A DNA stretch of 64,000 nucleotides from Chelydra serpentina. Its lineage: Eukaryota; Chordata; Testudines; Chelydridae. The stretch is taken from the NCBI GenBank assembly GCA_037349315.1, contig JBAIAC010000164.1:62001-126000 (forward strand), given 5' to 3'. Shown here piece after piece: positions 1 to 9,200 of the stretch. Position numbers and translations under genes: made by a program. The stretch's first letter is position 1, and each line of letters starts with the position of its first letter. Below the pieces are notes generated by a model. That model worked only from the letters and a program-made list of their open reading frames with translations, was not told the origin of the DNA and did no database searches.

Positions 1-37
1 GGGTTTCCCTGCGCAGGTTCGAATCCTGCAGACTACG
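1..37 (+). tRNA. 3' part of a tRNA-Ser gene, cut by the window edge
   Basis: The first 37 bases are the end of the variable arm, a perfect T arm (stem GCAGG/CCTGC, loop TTCGAAT) and the 3' acceptor strand AGACTAC with discriminator G. This matches the 3' half of vertebrate tRNA-Ser of the AGA/TGA type with two differences. The anticodon lies outside the window, so the isoacceptor is unknown. No run of four T follows closely, so termination is unclear. Confidence 0.75.
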
Positions 38-1285
38 GAAGCACTAGTGTGTTGTTATTGCTGTTGTCTTAGTACTTGAGCATCCACAGTGCCACCTGGA
101 GCCAGATCCAGTCTCACTCTCAGGCTGTCCACACTTAAAACACTGCTGGGATGCTGCTGTAGCACTTTGGAGTAGACAGTAGCTACAGTAACTGGAGGGT
201 TTTCCCATCGCTGTAGTAGCTACATTGACAGAAGAGTTCTTCTGTTGACCTGGGACTATCTAACCAGACCTGGAAATGTTTGATCTACAGAATATGAGCA
301 GTAATCCTGGCTCCCCACGTGAGGAGGGATTTGGGAGTTTTGCTTTTGTGGGCTATATCAGAAAATGAATGATTGGTTGGTTATTTCATTTAGCAAAGAT
401 AATTGAAGCAGATATTTATGAAGTCAGTGGGAGGTGAACTATCTCCAATTCAACAGGTTAATCATTAATATTTGGAGCACTTACTAGCCAGGCTCTATTA
501 GGAGGAGAACATCACCAGAGGGACATTTCAGTTGTTTTATTTAACTAAAACAACAATGTTAAGTATTCTGGATTTTTTTCTTCAACAGCAAACATAATAG
601 TTTAACAAAAAAGCATATGTCCCTCGCTTCTCACATTTATCTCCAGACTTCTTCTCCTTGTCCAGATCTATTCTGCCTCCAACAATCTTTTTGAAACTTT
701 TCACTTTTAAAGAGAGGTAAGGGATTGACTCCGTGTACACAAATTTGCAGAGGGAAAATAGAGTTGAGGTCTGTTATTTCTCACCTCCATTGTTTGTTTG
801 TTTATTTATTTATTTATTTATTTATTTAAAAAAAACATTTTTGCTGTTAACAAGCATGTTACTTCTGGAGACACAAATCCACAGTTTGAGAATTGCAAAA
901 CTAAGAATCTCTGATGGTATCATCTAGACTGAGCACTGAGTCCCTTTGGGTAGATAGAAAGATTAACCTAAATAATCTATACAGAAGCCTGAGGAACCCC
1001 ATGAGATTGGGTCCCTAAACCATGAACTATTAGAATTCCTTTACAAAACTTTTCTTAAACATTACATGAATATACTGTCTCATACTATAGAATTAGAATG
1101 TATAATCCCTATTCCATGATGAGATATAACGAATCTTAATTCAAATGATTTTTTCCCACAACAAGCCAATTTACATTAAAAAAGTCATTGATTTTTATCC
1201 ACGCTGACAGCTGGGCATGGTGTGGGGGAAGGGTTGGTCCCCAGCTGGAGCGAGGCAGGGGCCAGAGACAAGAGCAGAGCTGGAG
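38..1285. other. AT-rich intergenic sequence, no gene seen
   Basis: No splice-flanked open frame, RNA gene or recognisable transposon was found. It holds one tetranucleotide microsatellite (791-828). Confidence 0.5.
791..828 (+). repeat. (TTTG)n/(TTTA)n microsatellite
   Basis: TTTG repeats change into about seven TTTA repeats and then a short A run, typical of replication slippage. Confidence 0.85.
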
Positions 1286-1289
1286 CGAG

Positions 1290-1352
1290 GCAAAGTGCAG
1301 GAGGTCAGACTAGATGATCACGCTGGTCCCTTCTGACCTTAAAGGCTCTGAG
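1290..1352 (+). mobile_element. CR1 LINE 3'-end fragment
   Basis: The segment keeps the CR1 3' landmarks AGGTCAGACTAGATGATCA and TGGTCCCTTCTGACCTTAAA in order. It is a short, diverged 5'-truncated copy with no coding part. Confidence 0.7.
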
Positions 1353-1579
1353 TCTAACAGGGAGAGGGAAGTAAAGGAATTAAAAAAAAACAACAAACCC
1401 AAACATTGTAATACGAGGGGGACTCCAACAGCTCACTGTATAGTCCCCCCCCTTTCTTCCCCCACTGGGTGTTTAATGACCTGCTGGGATTTGGGACATT
1501 AATTCTCTCATTCCATTGATAAACTGATACAACATCCCTGCAATTAAACCAGTTCCCAGCCAGGAAAACCTCACACCCC

Positions 1580-1651
1580 TGCATTGGCTGGGAATCAAAC
1601 CCACATCAACTACTTGGAGAGCAGCTCTGCTCACCACTACACCACCAATGC
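1580..1651 (-). tRNA. tRNA-Gly (anticodon UCC)
   Basis: The minus strand reads as a 72-nt cloverleaf close to vertebrate tRNA-Gly-TCC. The acceptor stem GCATTGG/CCAATGC is perfect, and the A box (GTGTAGTGGTGAGC) and B box (GGTTTGATTCC) are clear. The anticodon loop TCTCCAA gives UCC on a stem with two G-U pairs. The T stem has one mismatch at its outer pair. A T4 run on the minus strand (AAAA at 1565-1568 on plus) lies about 12 nt after the 3' end and would serve as the pol III terminator. It looks intact enough to be expressed. Confidence 0.8.
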
Positions 1652-2314
1652 ACCTGGCGAAAGCACCTCTCCTGTGTGCCACTGATGCTTGACAAATGAC
1701 TCACCCCCACAGCGCTCAGGAGCTGGCTGGAGAGGCCGGAGGCAGCCTGTCAGCTGTGAGCAGAGACAGGTCCCCAGAGTGACTGACAGGTGGGGACCTG
1801 GGCTCCACAGCCCAGCCTGAGGTGGCTCCAGCCCCATCTCTGCCCTCAGAGAAGGGAAATGAAAATCAGGGACCCTAATGGCAAACGTGACCCCCGAAGG
1901 AAGGAGACAGCTCCTTTGAACGCACAGTTTGGGTTGTTCCTGCTACGTACTGAGGGTTTGTTGCTGCTGCTGATTCCAGTCCTTGGGCTCTGCCCGGACA
2001 AGGAACGATTCAGGCTGTCACTCAAGGGAAGAAGGGAGATGATTTTTTTGATGGCTGCCTCGTCTTAAGGGTGTTTGTCGGCCACCTTCTAAGCTAGTGG
2101 CTGCTGGGTAGACGCAGGCAACCCCCGCTCCTGGGTCTCTCCCGAGGAAATACAGTTTGTACACAAAACCCCAAAGCTTTTCACCGAAAGGAGGGAAAGG
2201 AAATGACCACAAGATGGCGCCAGGACATAAGGAAGGTCACACAACCCCATTCTAGGGGGAGCCATTGATTTGTGTCAAGGTCCAAAATTGTTGGTCAAAA
2301 TTTGGGCATTTCGG

Positions 2315-2408
2315 ACTCCAGTGGCGCACTGGGTTAGCGCACAGTACTCATAACGGCGTGCTGCATGAAGTGATGCTGAGCTTGTGAGTTCAAGCCTCAT
2401 CTGGAGCA
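2315..2408 (+). tRNA. Intron-containing tRNA-Ile(UAU)-type gene with a CAU anticodon
   Basis: The body follows vertebrate tRNA-Ile-TAT, one of the few vertebrate tRNAs that carry an intron: 5' half CTCCAGTGGCGCA, an anticodon stem CAGTA/TGCTG split by about 20 nt after position 37, and a T arm ending in CTGGAGC. Total length, 94 nt, is normal for that family. The loop is CTCATAA, so the anticodon is CAU rather than UAU (34 T to C). Pair 1-72 is A-C, a mismatch. A T4 run at 2413-2416 follows at once. It may be a functional variant or an early pseudogene; sequence alone does not decide. Confidence 0.7.
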
Positions 2409-2411
2409 CCA

Positions 2412-2764
2412 GTTTTGGGGGATTTGATAGCAGCCTTCAACTACCTGAAGGCAGGTTTCCAAGAGGATGGAGCTCGGCTGTTCTCAGTGGTGACAGATGA
2501 CAGAACAAGGAGCAATGTTCTCAAGTTGCAGTGGGGGGAAGTCTAGGTTGGATTTTAGGAAACACTATGTCACTAGTAGGGTGGTGAAGCCCTGGAATGG
2601 GTTCCCTAGGGAGGTGGTGGGATCTCCTGCCTTAACAGTTTTTAGGGCCCAGCTTGACAAAGCCCTGGCTGGGATGATCTAGTTGGGGTTGGTCCTGCTT
2701 TGAGCAGGGGGTTGGACTAGATACCTCCCGAGGTCCCTTCCAACCCTGAGATTCTATGATTCTA
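2412..2764 (+). mobile_element. CR1 LINE 3' end
   Basis: About 350 bp of the CR1 3' region, including ACTAGTAGGGTGGTGAAGCC and TGGGATGATCTAGTTGGGGT, ends in the diagnostic tail ATTCTATGATTCTA. It is 5'-truncated, as most CR1 copies are, and starts within a few bases of the end of the tRNA gene at 2315-2408. Confidence 0.9.
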
Positions 2765-4800
2765 AGGTCCAGACTGGTAAACTCCCAGGCTGAACAAGCC
2801 ACGTTATCGATGGTGACACTAGGATTGGAGGATTATATCACATTATACAAAATTGTAAATAAAGATGTAATCTGAACCTGAGCTTTCTGTTGTCTTCTAG
2901 AAAAGCCCCTGGGATCCCCGCACTCCCCAGCAGGAGTGAAAGGAGAAACCCCCAGCGCTGCACTGAGCTCCAGGCTGGTTCATCGGGCGTGGGGGGAATT
3001 GACTTCTCAGCTGCTGAGCAGGGAGCCAGGGCACTTCTCTGGGAATGAGGGTTCCCAGCCTGACCCAGCTGCTTCATTGCCCCCAGGGGCCCTGCTGGCT
3101 GAGACTGTCCCTGAGGCCAGGCAGCGGCTCAGTGAGCTTTCCTGGGGTCGCTGGCAGGGCAGGAATATCCCACGCTAAGGGCCTGAGTTCAGCCATCGGG
3201 AAAGGCAGCAGCTTTGCTCCCCCCTTCTAAACAGAGCTCCCAGGCCGTGGTTCTCAGCCAGGGATCCAGACCCCCAGGGGTGGGGGGCAGCGAGCAGGTT
3301 TCGGCCGGGGCAGGGCGGGAATCTGCCAAACTAAACCAGCAAGCAGGGCCAGCGTTAGACAGTCGTTGTGGCACGGGTGGGCTGTGGAGTTTTTATACCA
3401 TGTTGGGCGGGGGCCACAGAAAGAACAAGGCTGGGAACCCGGCTCCAGGGAATCCCGGAGAATAAAGACTCCGTCCCTCTCGGTGCTGCCAACGCTCCTG
3501 ATTTTGCCTTGAGTCTGATGAGAATTGTTGTTTTCCTTAAAGCCCCAGCTCCTGGAGTCAGGTGGAGACGTGATGATTTCAGCCTTCGCTCTTAAAGACA
3601 CAGGACGTTGTCTCCCCACTGCGCCCTAAAGGCTCATCAAGCAGAAGGCAAATAAAAAGATCCCAAATCTATTAATTTTACACAATCTCATGATTTCAAA
3701 GCCCATCTCGTGATTTTCGGTGAGCCTGGCTCAGGGTTTTTGAACGTTTGGGGTGGGCCGTTCTGCAACCTGAGAGCCGGGCCCCCTCCTTCCCATCCAG
3801 CGCCCCCAGACTGTCCTAAAGCATTAACTCTTTCCTCTCCGTCACGCCGCTGTAACGCAGCTGGGAATCCCCATTCCTAGACGGGCTTTTCCACACACAG
3901 TGAATCCCCCACAGGGCTGAGTCCCCACAGGGCTGTTCCGGGGGCTCCAGCCCCCCAGCCCAGGACAGATGGGGCAGTAACCTCACATCACCCCTCTGTG
4001 ACTCCCAGGGGCCCTGCAGGGACAGCAGCTCCATGCTGGGCTCTAGGGCCCCCAAAGCACCTGGGGGGAGGGGGCAGTTCAACTCCCATGTCAGGGGGCT
4101 CCTGCTGCCTGGAGGTGACCAGCTTCTCACAGCCCCTCCCCCTCACACTGACTCCCACATGGACCCTCCCCCTTACAATCCCTCCCCTCACAGAGACATC
4201 CCCATGGACCCTCCCCATCACAGCCCCTCCCCCTTCACACTGACACCCCCATGGACCCTCCCCCTCACAGCCCCTCCCCTCACACACGCAGGGACTTGTT
4301 CGCTGGGGCCTGATATTACAAACCCAGTGGGGAGGTTTCTGAGGATTTACTCCCTGAGCCCCTCCCCCTCTCACCGCTCCCCTGAGTGCAGAGGGGCTGG
4401 GCTCAGGCAGCCAGTTTCACCCAGGGATTTCCCAGCCCAGGCCCCCGAGTCTCCTCTGCCCGTATCTACCAGTGACACTGCGCGTGGGCGGCGGCTACAA
4501 GGGGCTCGGGGAGGCTGAACCTCCCCAAACGGGGCAAGAAATGCTGGTGGGACGCACCCCCCTTGGAGGGGGGCTGGGCCGCTGCCTTGGGACAGACTCT
4601 CCCGAGGAGTGGGGGAGCCACCGGCACTCAGACCTCACGCACAGGCCTGGCTCTCGCCTTCAGCCCAGGCAGCCAGAGGGGCCGGGGAGCTCCCTGGCAG
4701 TCCCACACCTCAGCCACCTCTTGCCTCACGGCCCCGGCTCCTGGCGCTCTGCTGGTCGCCCCCTCGCTTGCGGGCCCAGAGCAAAAAGAAACAAGCACCT
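2765..4800. other. GC-rich intergenic sequence, no gene supported
   Basis: Open frames here have neither family similarity nor good splice contexts. The only structure seen is a short C-rich low-copy repeat at 4135-4290 (next entry). Confidence 0.4.
4135..4290 (+). repeat. Short C-rich tandem repeat
   Basis: The phrase CATGGACCCTCCCC followed by CACAGCCCCTCCCC recurs three times with different linkers. Confidence 0.6.
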
Positions 4801-4803
4801 GCC

Positions 4804-4875
4804 TAGCAGAGGATGGTTTCAATCCATTGAGCTCTGGGTTACGGGCCCAGCACGCTGCCGCTGCGCCACTCTGCT
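4804..4875 (-). tRNA. Initiator tRNA-Met-type gene with a CGU anticodon
   Basis: The minus strand is a 72-nt gene nearly identical to vertebrate tRNA-iMet. It keeps initiator hallmarks: an A1-U72 acceptor end (AGCAGAG/CTCTGCT), three G-C pairs at the base of the anticodon stem, C at position 33, and the A54/A60 T loop (ATTGAAA). The anticodon loop is CCCGTAA instead of CCCATAA, so the anticodon is CGU, which pairs with ACG. Other differences are few: one in the D loop, two around positions 48-49 that leave an outer T-stem mismatch, and one in the T loop. A T5 run on the minus strand (4783-4787 on plus) follows within 20 nt. It could be a decayed iMet copy or an expressed variant. Confidence 0.7.
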
Positions 4876-5056
4876 GGGTCTCTGCCTCCAGCACCCAGCA
4901 CCCAGCCTCCAGCATCCACACTAGCGCCTTGCGAGCGCTGGCGCTGGCCAGCAGAGATCTCAGCCACAATGCCCCAGATGGGCAAACGCTGTGGGCTCCT
5001 GAAGCCTCTGCCACCCTATGGATGTGGGCTTTTGTTCTTCCCTTGCTCTTTCTCAG

Positions 5057-5129
5057 CGAGGTGTGGTGTAGTGGTTATCACGTTTGCCTAACACGCAAAA
5101 GGCCCCTGGTTCGAAACCAGGCAGAAACA
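5057..5129 (+). tRNA. tRNA-Val(AAC)-like, probable pseudogene
   Basis: The D arm (GTGTAGTGGTTATCAC), anticodon arm (TTTGC/GCAAA, loop CTAACAC, anticodon AAC) and T arm (CCTGGTTCGAAACCAGG) are those of vertebrate tRNA-Val-AAC. The 3' acceptor strand is kept (CAGAAAC), but the first seven bases (CGAGGTG) do not pair with it, so the acceptor stem is broken on the 5' side. Internal pol III promoter boxes and a T4 run at 5141-5144 remain. Confidence 0.7.
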
Positions 5130-5502
5130 TGATGGCTTCCTTTTCCCTAGCTGTCCAGCAAGACACTCCTCCATCTGCCACTGGCCTGTCCCTGGGATAA
5201 CCCCAACCCCTGCAGGACAGAGGGTGGGGAAATGAGCTGAGAAAGCACCTTGGCATCAGCGAGGGAAAACTGCAGGATCTCGGCCAGTCACCTCTTGGAG
5301 CCTTGTGGGTTTGCTGTAGACCCAGAAGCCTTTCTTCCTCCAGACTGGGAGGCCAGTGGGCATGTGAGGACGTCCCAGGCAGTAAATGGCCCTTCCTAGG
5401 AAAGCCCAAGTCCTGAAAAGAAAAGAGTAACATCAAGGAGGGGACTGAAGAGCTGACTCCTGACGCTCTCAGGGGACACCGCAGGGGGAAATGATCTTCC
5501 CT

Positions 5503-5576
5503 ACACTTAACCAGGGACTTGAACCCTGGAGCCTCAGATTAACAGACTGACGCTCGACCAACTGAGCTTGCCAGGC
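5503..5576 (-). tRNA. tRNA-Lys-like sequence with a GUU anticodon (possible SINE head)
   Basis: The minus strand begins GCCTGGCAAGCTCAGTTGG and contains TTAATCTGAGG and GGTTCAAGTCC, the layout of tRNA-Lys. The anticodon loop is CTGTTAA, giving GUU (an Asn anticodon), with a T-T mismatch in the stem. The 3' acceptor strand does not pair with the 5' strand, and no T4 run follows closely. Tortoise pol III SINEs are known to descend from tRNA-Lys, so this may be the head of such a SINE rather than a true tRNA gene. Confidence 0.5.
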
Positions 5577-5619
5577 TCACATACGGATAGAGTAAGTTTG
5601 CTGCAGAAGAGAAACTCGC

Positions 5620-6110
5620 CAAGCATAGGCGTGCGCAGCACATTTCACTAGGGTGTGCACCCAGGGAGACCTGCCCTAGCCCCGCCCCCATCCACTCCCT
5701 CCCCCCCTCAAAACCCCCAACCCTCCGTGCTCATTGTCCCCTGACTGCTCCCTCCTGGGACAATGCCCCTAACTGCCCCCCAGGACCCCACCCCCTATCT
5801 AAACCTCCCTGCTCCTTGTCCCCTGACTGCCCTCTCCTGAAACCCCCCAACTGTAAGTGCCTCCCTAGGACCCTGTCCCCTGACTGCCCCGACCCCTCTC
5901 CACATCCCCACCCCTGACAACCCCCCGCCCTGAACCCTTGACCCATCCAACCCCCCCGTTCCTTGTTCCCTGACCGCCCCCTCCAGAGACCCCCCCGCTT
6001 CCTAATCGCCCCTGGAACCCCTCCAACTATTCAAACCCCGTGTCCCATGACTGCCCTGGCCCCTAGCCACACCCCCACCCGTGACAGCCCCCCTGGGACT
6101 CCCACGCCCC
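5620..6110. repeat. C-rich interspersed repeat next to the satellite
   Basis: After the lead GCGTGCGCAGCACATTTCAC comes about 450 bp rich in CCCCTGACTGCCCC and related phrases. The same phrases fill the interior of the hAT element at 34834-35638, so this is probably a relative of that element. I could not define its right end, which merges with the satellite. Confidence 0.5.
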
Positions 6111-6111
6111 C

Positions 6112-6290
6112 TCTCAGAGAGCAACAGTGATACCGGGTGGCCACGTGAGGTAATGCACACAGCATCTCTCTCAGAGCGGGACAGTGACACCGAGTGGCCA
6201 CGTGGGGTAATGCACACAGCATCTCTCTCAGAGAGCAACAGTGACACAGGGTGTCCATGTGGGGCAATGCACACAGCGTCTCTCTCAGGC
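6112..6290 (-). repeat. Inverted satellite units at the left edge
   Basis: The first three units run opposite to the rest (GGTGGCCACGTGAGGTAATG and similar). Orientation flips at about 6290 at a junction reading GGCCTTGTGTGTCAC. Confidence 0.9.
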
Positions 6291-9200
6291 CTTGTGTGTC
6301 ACTGTTCCTCTCTGGGAGAAATGCTGTGTGCGTTACCCCACGTGGCCACCCGGTGTCACTGTTGCTCTCTGAGAGATGCTGTGTGCCTTACCCCACGTGG
6401 CCACCCTGTGTCACTGTTACTCTCTGAGAGAGATGCTGTGTGCATTACCCCACGTGGCCACCCGGTGTCACTGTTGCTCTCTGAGAGAGATGCTGTGTGC
6501 ATTACCTCACGTGGCCACCCAGTGTCACTGTTGCTCTCTGAGAGAGATGCTGTGAGCGTTACCCCACGTGGCCACCCAGTGTCACTGTTGCTCTCTGAGA
6601 GAGATGCTGTGTGCGTTACCCAACGTGGCCACGCGGTGTCACTGTTGCTCTCTGAGAGATGCTGCGTGCATTACCCCACGTGGCCACCCGGTGTCACTGT
6701 TGCTCTCTGAGAGATGCTGCGTGCATTACCCCACGTGGCCAGCCGGTGTCACGGTTGCTCTCTGAGAGAGACGCTGTGTGCATTACCCCACGTGGCCACC
6801 CAGTGTCACTGTTGCTCTCTCAGAGAGAGGCTGTGTGCAGTACCTCACGTGGCCACCCAGTGTCACTGTTGCTCTCTGAGAGAGATGCTGTGTGCGTTAC
6901 CCCATGTGGCCACCCGGTGTCACTGCTGCTCTCTGAGAGAGAGGCTGTGTGCATTACCCCACGTGGCCACCCGGTGTCACTGTCGCTCTCTGAGAGAGAC
7001 GCTGTGTGCATTACCCCACGTGGCCACCCCGTGTCACTGTTGCTCCCTGAGAGAGATGCTGTGTGCATTACCCCACGTGGCCACCCGGTGTCACTGTCGC
7101 TCTCTGAGAGAGACGCTGTGTGCATTACCCCACGTGGCCACCCGGTGTCACTGTTGCTCTCTGAGAGAGACGCTGTGTGCATTACCCGACGTGGCCACCC
7201 GGTGTCACTGTTGCTCTCTCAGAGAGAGGCTGTGTGCAGTACCTCACGTGGCCACCCAGTGTCACTGTTGCTCTCTGAGAGAGATGCTGTGTGCGTTACC
7301 CCATGTGGCCACCCGGTGTCACTGTTGCTCTCTGAGAGAGACGCTGTGTGCGTTACCCCACGTGGCCACCCGGTGTCACTGTTGCTCTCTGAGAGAGATG
7401 CTGTGTGCGTTACCCCACGTGGCCACCCAGTGTCACTGTTGCTCTCTGAGAGAGATGCTGTGTGCGTTACCCCATGTGGCCACCCAGTGTCACTGTTGCT
7501 CTCTGAGAGAGATGCTGTGTGCGTTACCCCACGTGGCCACCTGGTGTCACTGTTGCTCTCTGAGAGAGACGCTGTGTGCGTTACCCCATGTGGCCACCCC
7601 GTGTCACTGTTGCTCTCTGAGAGAGACGCTGTGTGCGTTACCCCACGTGGCCACTCGGTGTCACTGTTGCTCTCTGAGAGAGACGCTGTGTGCGTTACCC
7701 CACGTGGCCACTCAGTGTCACTGTTGATCTCTGAGAGAGACGCTGTGTGCGTTACCCCACGTGGCCACCCGGTGTCACTGTTGCTCTCTGAGAGATGCTG
7801 CGTGCATTACCCCACGTGGCCAGCTGGTGTCACTGTTGCTCTCTCAGAGAGATGTTGTGTGCATTACCCCACATGGCCACCTGGTGTCACTGTCGCTCTC
7901 TGAGAGAGACGCTGTGTACATTACCCCACGTGGCCACCCGGTGTCACTGTTGCACTCTGAGAGAGACGCTGTGTGCATTACCCCACGTGGCCACCCGGTG
8001 TCACTGTTGCTCTCTGAGAGAGATGCTGTGTGCATTACCCCACGTGGCCACCCGGTGTCACTGTTGCTCTCTGAGAGATGCTGTGTGCATAACCCCACGT
8101 GGCCACCCAGTGTCACTGTTGCTCTCCGAGAGAGACGCTGTGTGCATTACCTCACGTGGCCACCCAGTGTCACTGTTGCTCTCTGAGAGAGATGCTGTGT
8201 GCGTTACCCCACGTGGCCACCCGGTGTCACTGTTGCTCTCTGAGAGAGACGCTGTGTGCGTTACCCCACGTGGCCACCCAGTGTCACTGTTGCTCTCTGA
8301 GAGAGACGCTGTGTGCGTTACCCCACGTGGCCACCCGGTGTCACTGTTGCTCTCTGAGAGATGCTGCGTGCATTACCCCACGTGGCCAGCCGGAGTCACT
8401 GTTGCTCTCTGAGAGAGATGTTGTGTGCATTACCCCACGTGGCCACCCGGTGTCACTGTCGCTCTCTGAGAGAGAGGCTGTGTACATTACACCACGTGGC
8501 CACCCGGTGTCACTGTTGCTCTCTGATGGAGACGCTGTGTGCATTACCCCATGTGGCCAACCAGTGTCACTGTTGCTCTCTGAGAGAGATGCTGTGTGCA
8601 TTACCCCACGTGGCCACCCGGTGTCACTGTTGCTCTCTGAGAGAGATGCTGTGTGCATTACCCCACGTGGCCACCCAGTGTCACTGTTGCTCTCTGAGAG
8701 ATGCTGTGTGCATTACCTCACGTGGCCACCCAGTGTCACTGTTGCTCTCTGAGAGAGACGCTGTGTGCATTACCCCACGTGGCCACCCAGTGTCACTGTC
8801 GCTCTCTGAGAGAGGCGCTGTGTGCATTACCTCACGTGGCCACCCAGTGTCACTGTTGCTCTCTCAGAGAGATGCTGTGTGCATTACCTCACGTGGCCAC
8901 CCAGTGTCACTGTTGCTCTCTGAGAGATGCTGTGTGCATTACCTCACGTGGCCACCCAGTGTCACTGTTGCTCTCTGAGAGATGCTGTGTGCATTACCCC
9001 ACGTGGCCACCCAGTGTCACTGTTGCTCTCTGAGAGATGCTGTGTGCATTACCCCACGTGGCCACCTAGTGTCACTGTTGCTCTCTCAGAGAGACGCTGT
9101 GTGCATTACCCCACGTGGCCACCCGGTGTCACTGTTGGTCTATGAGAGAGATGTTGTGTGCATTACCCCACGTGGCCAGCCAGTGTCACTGTTGCTCTCT

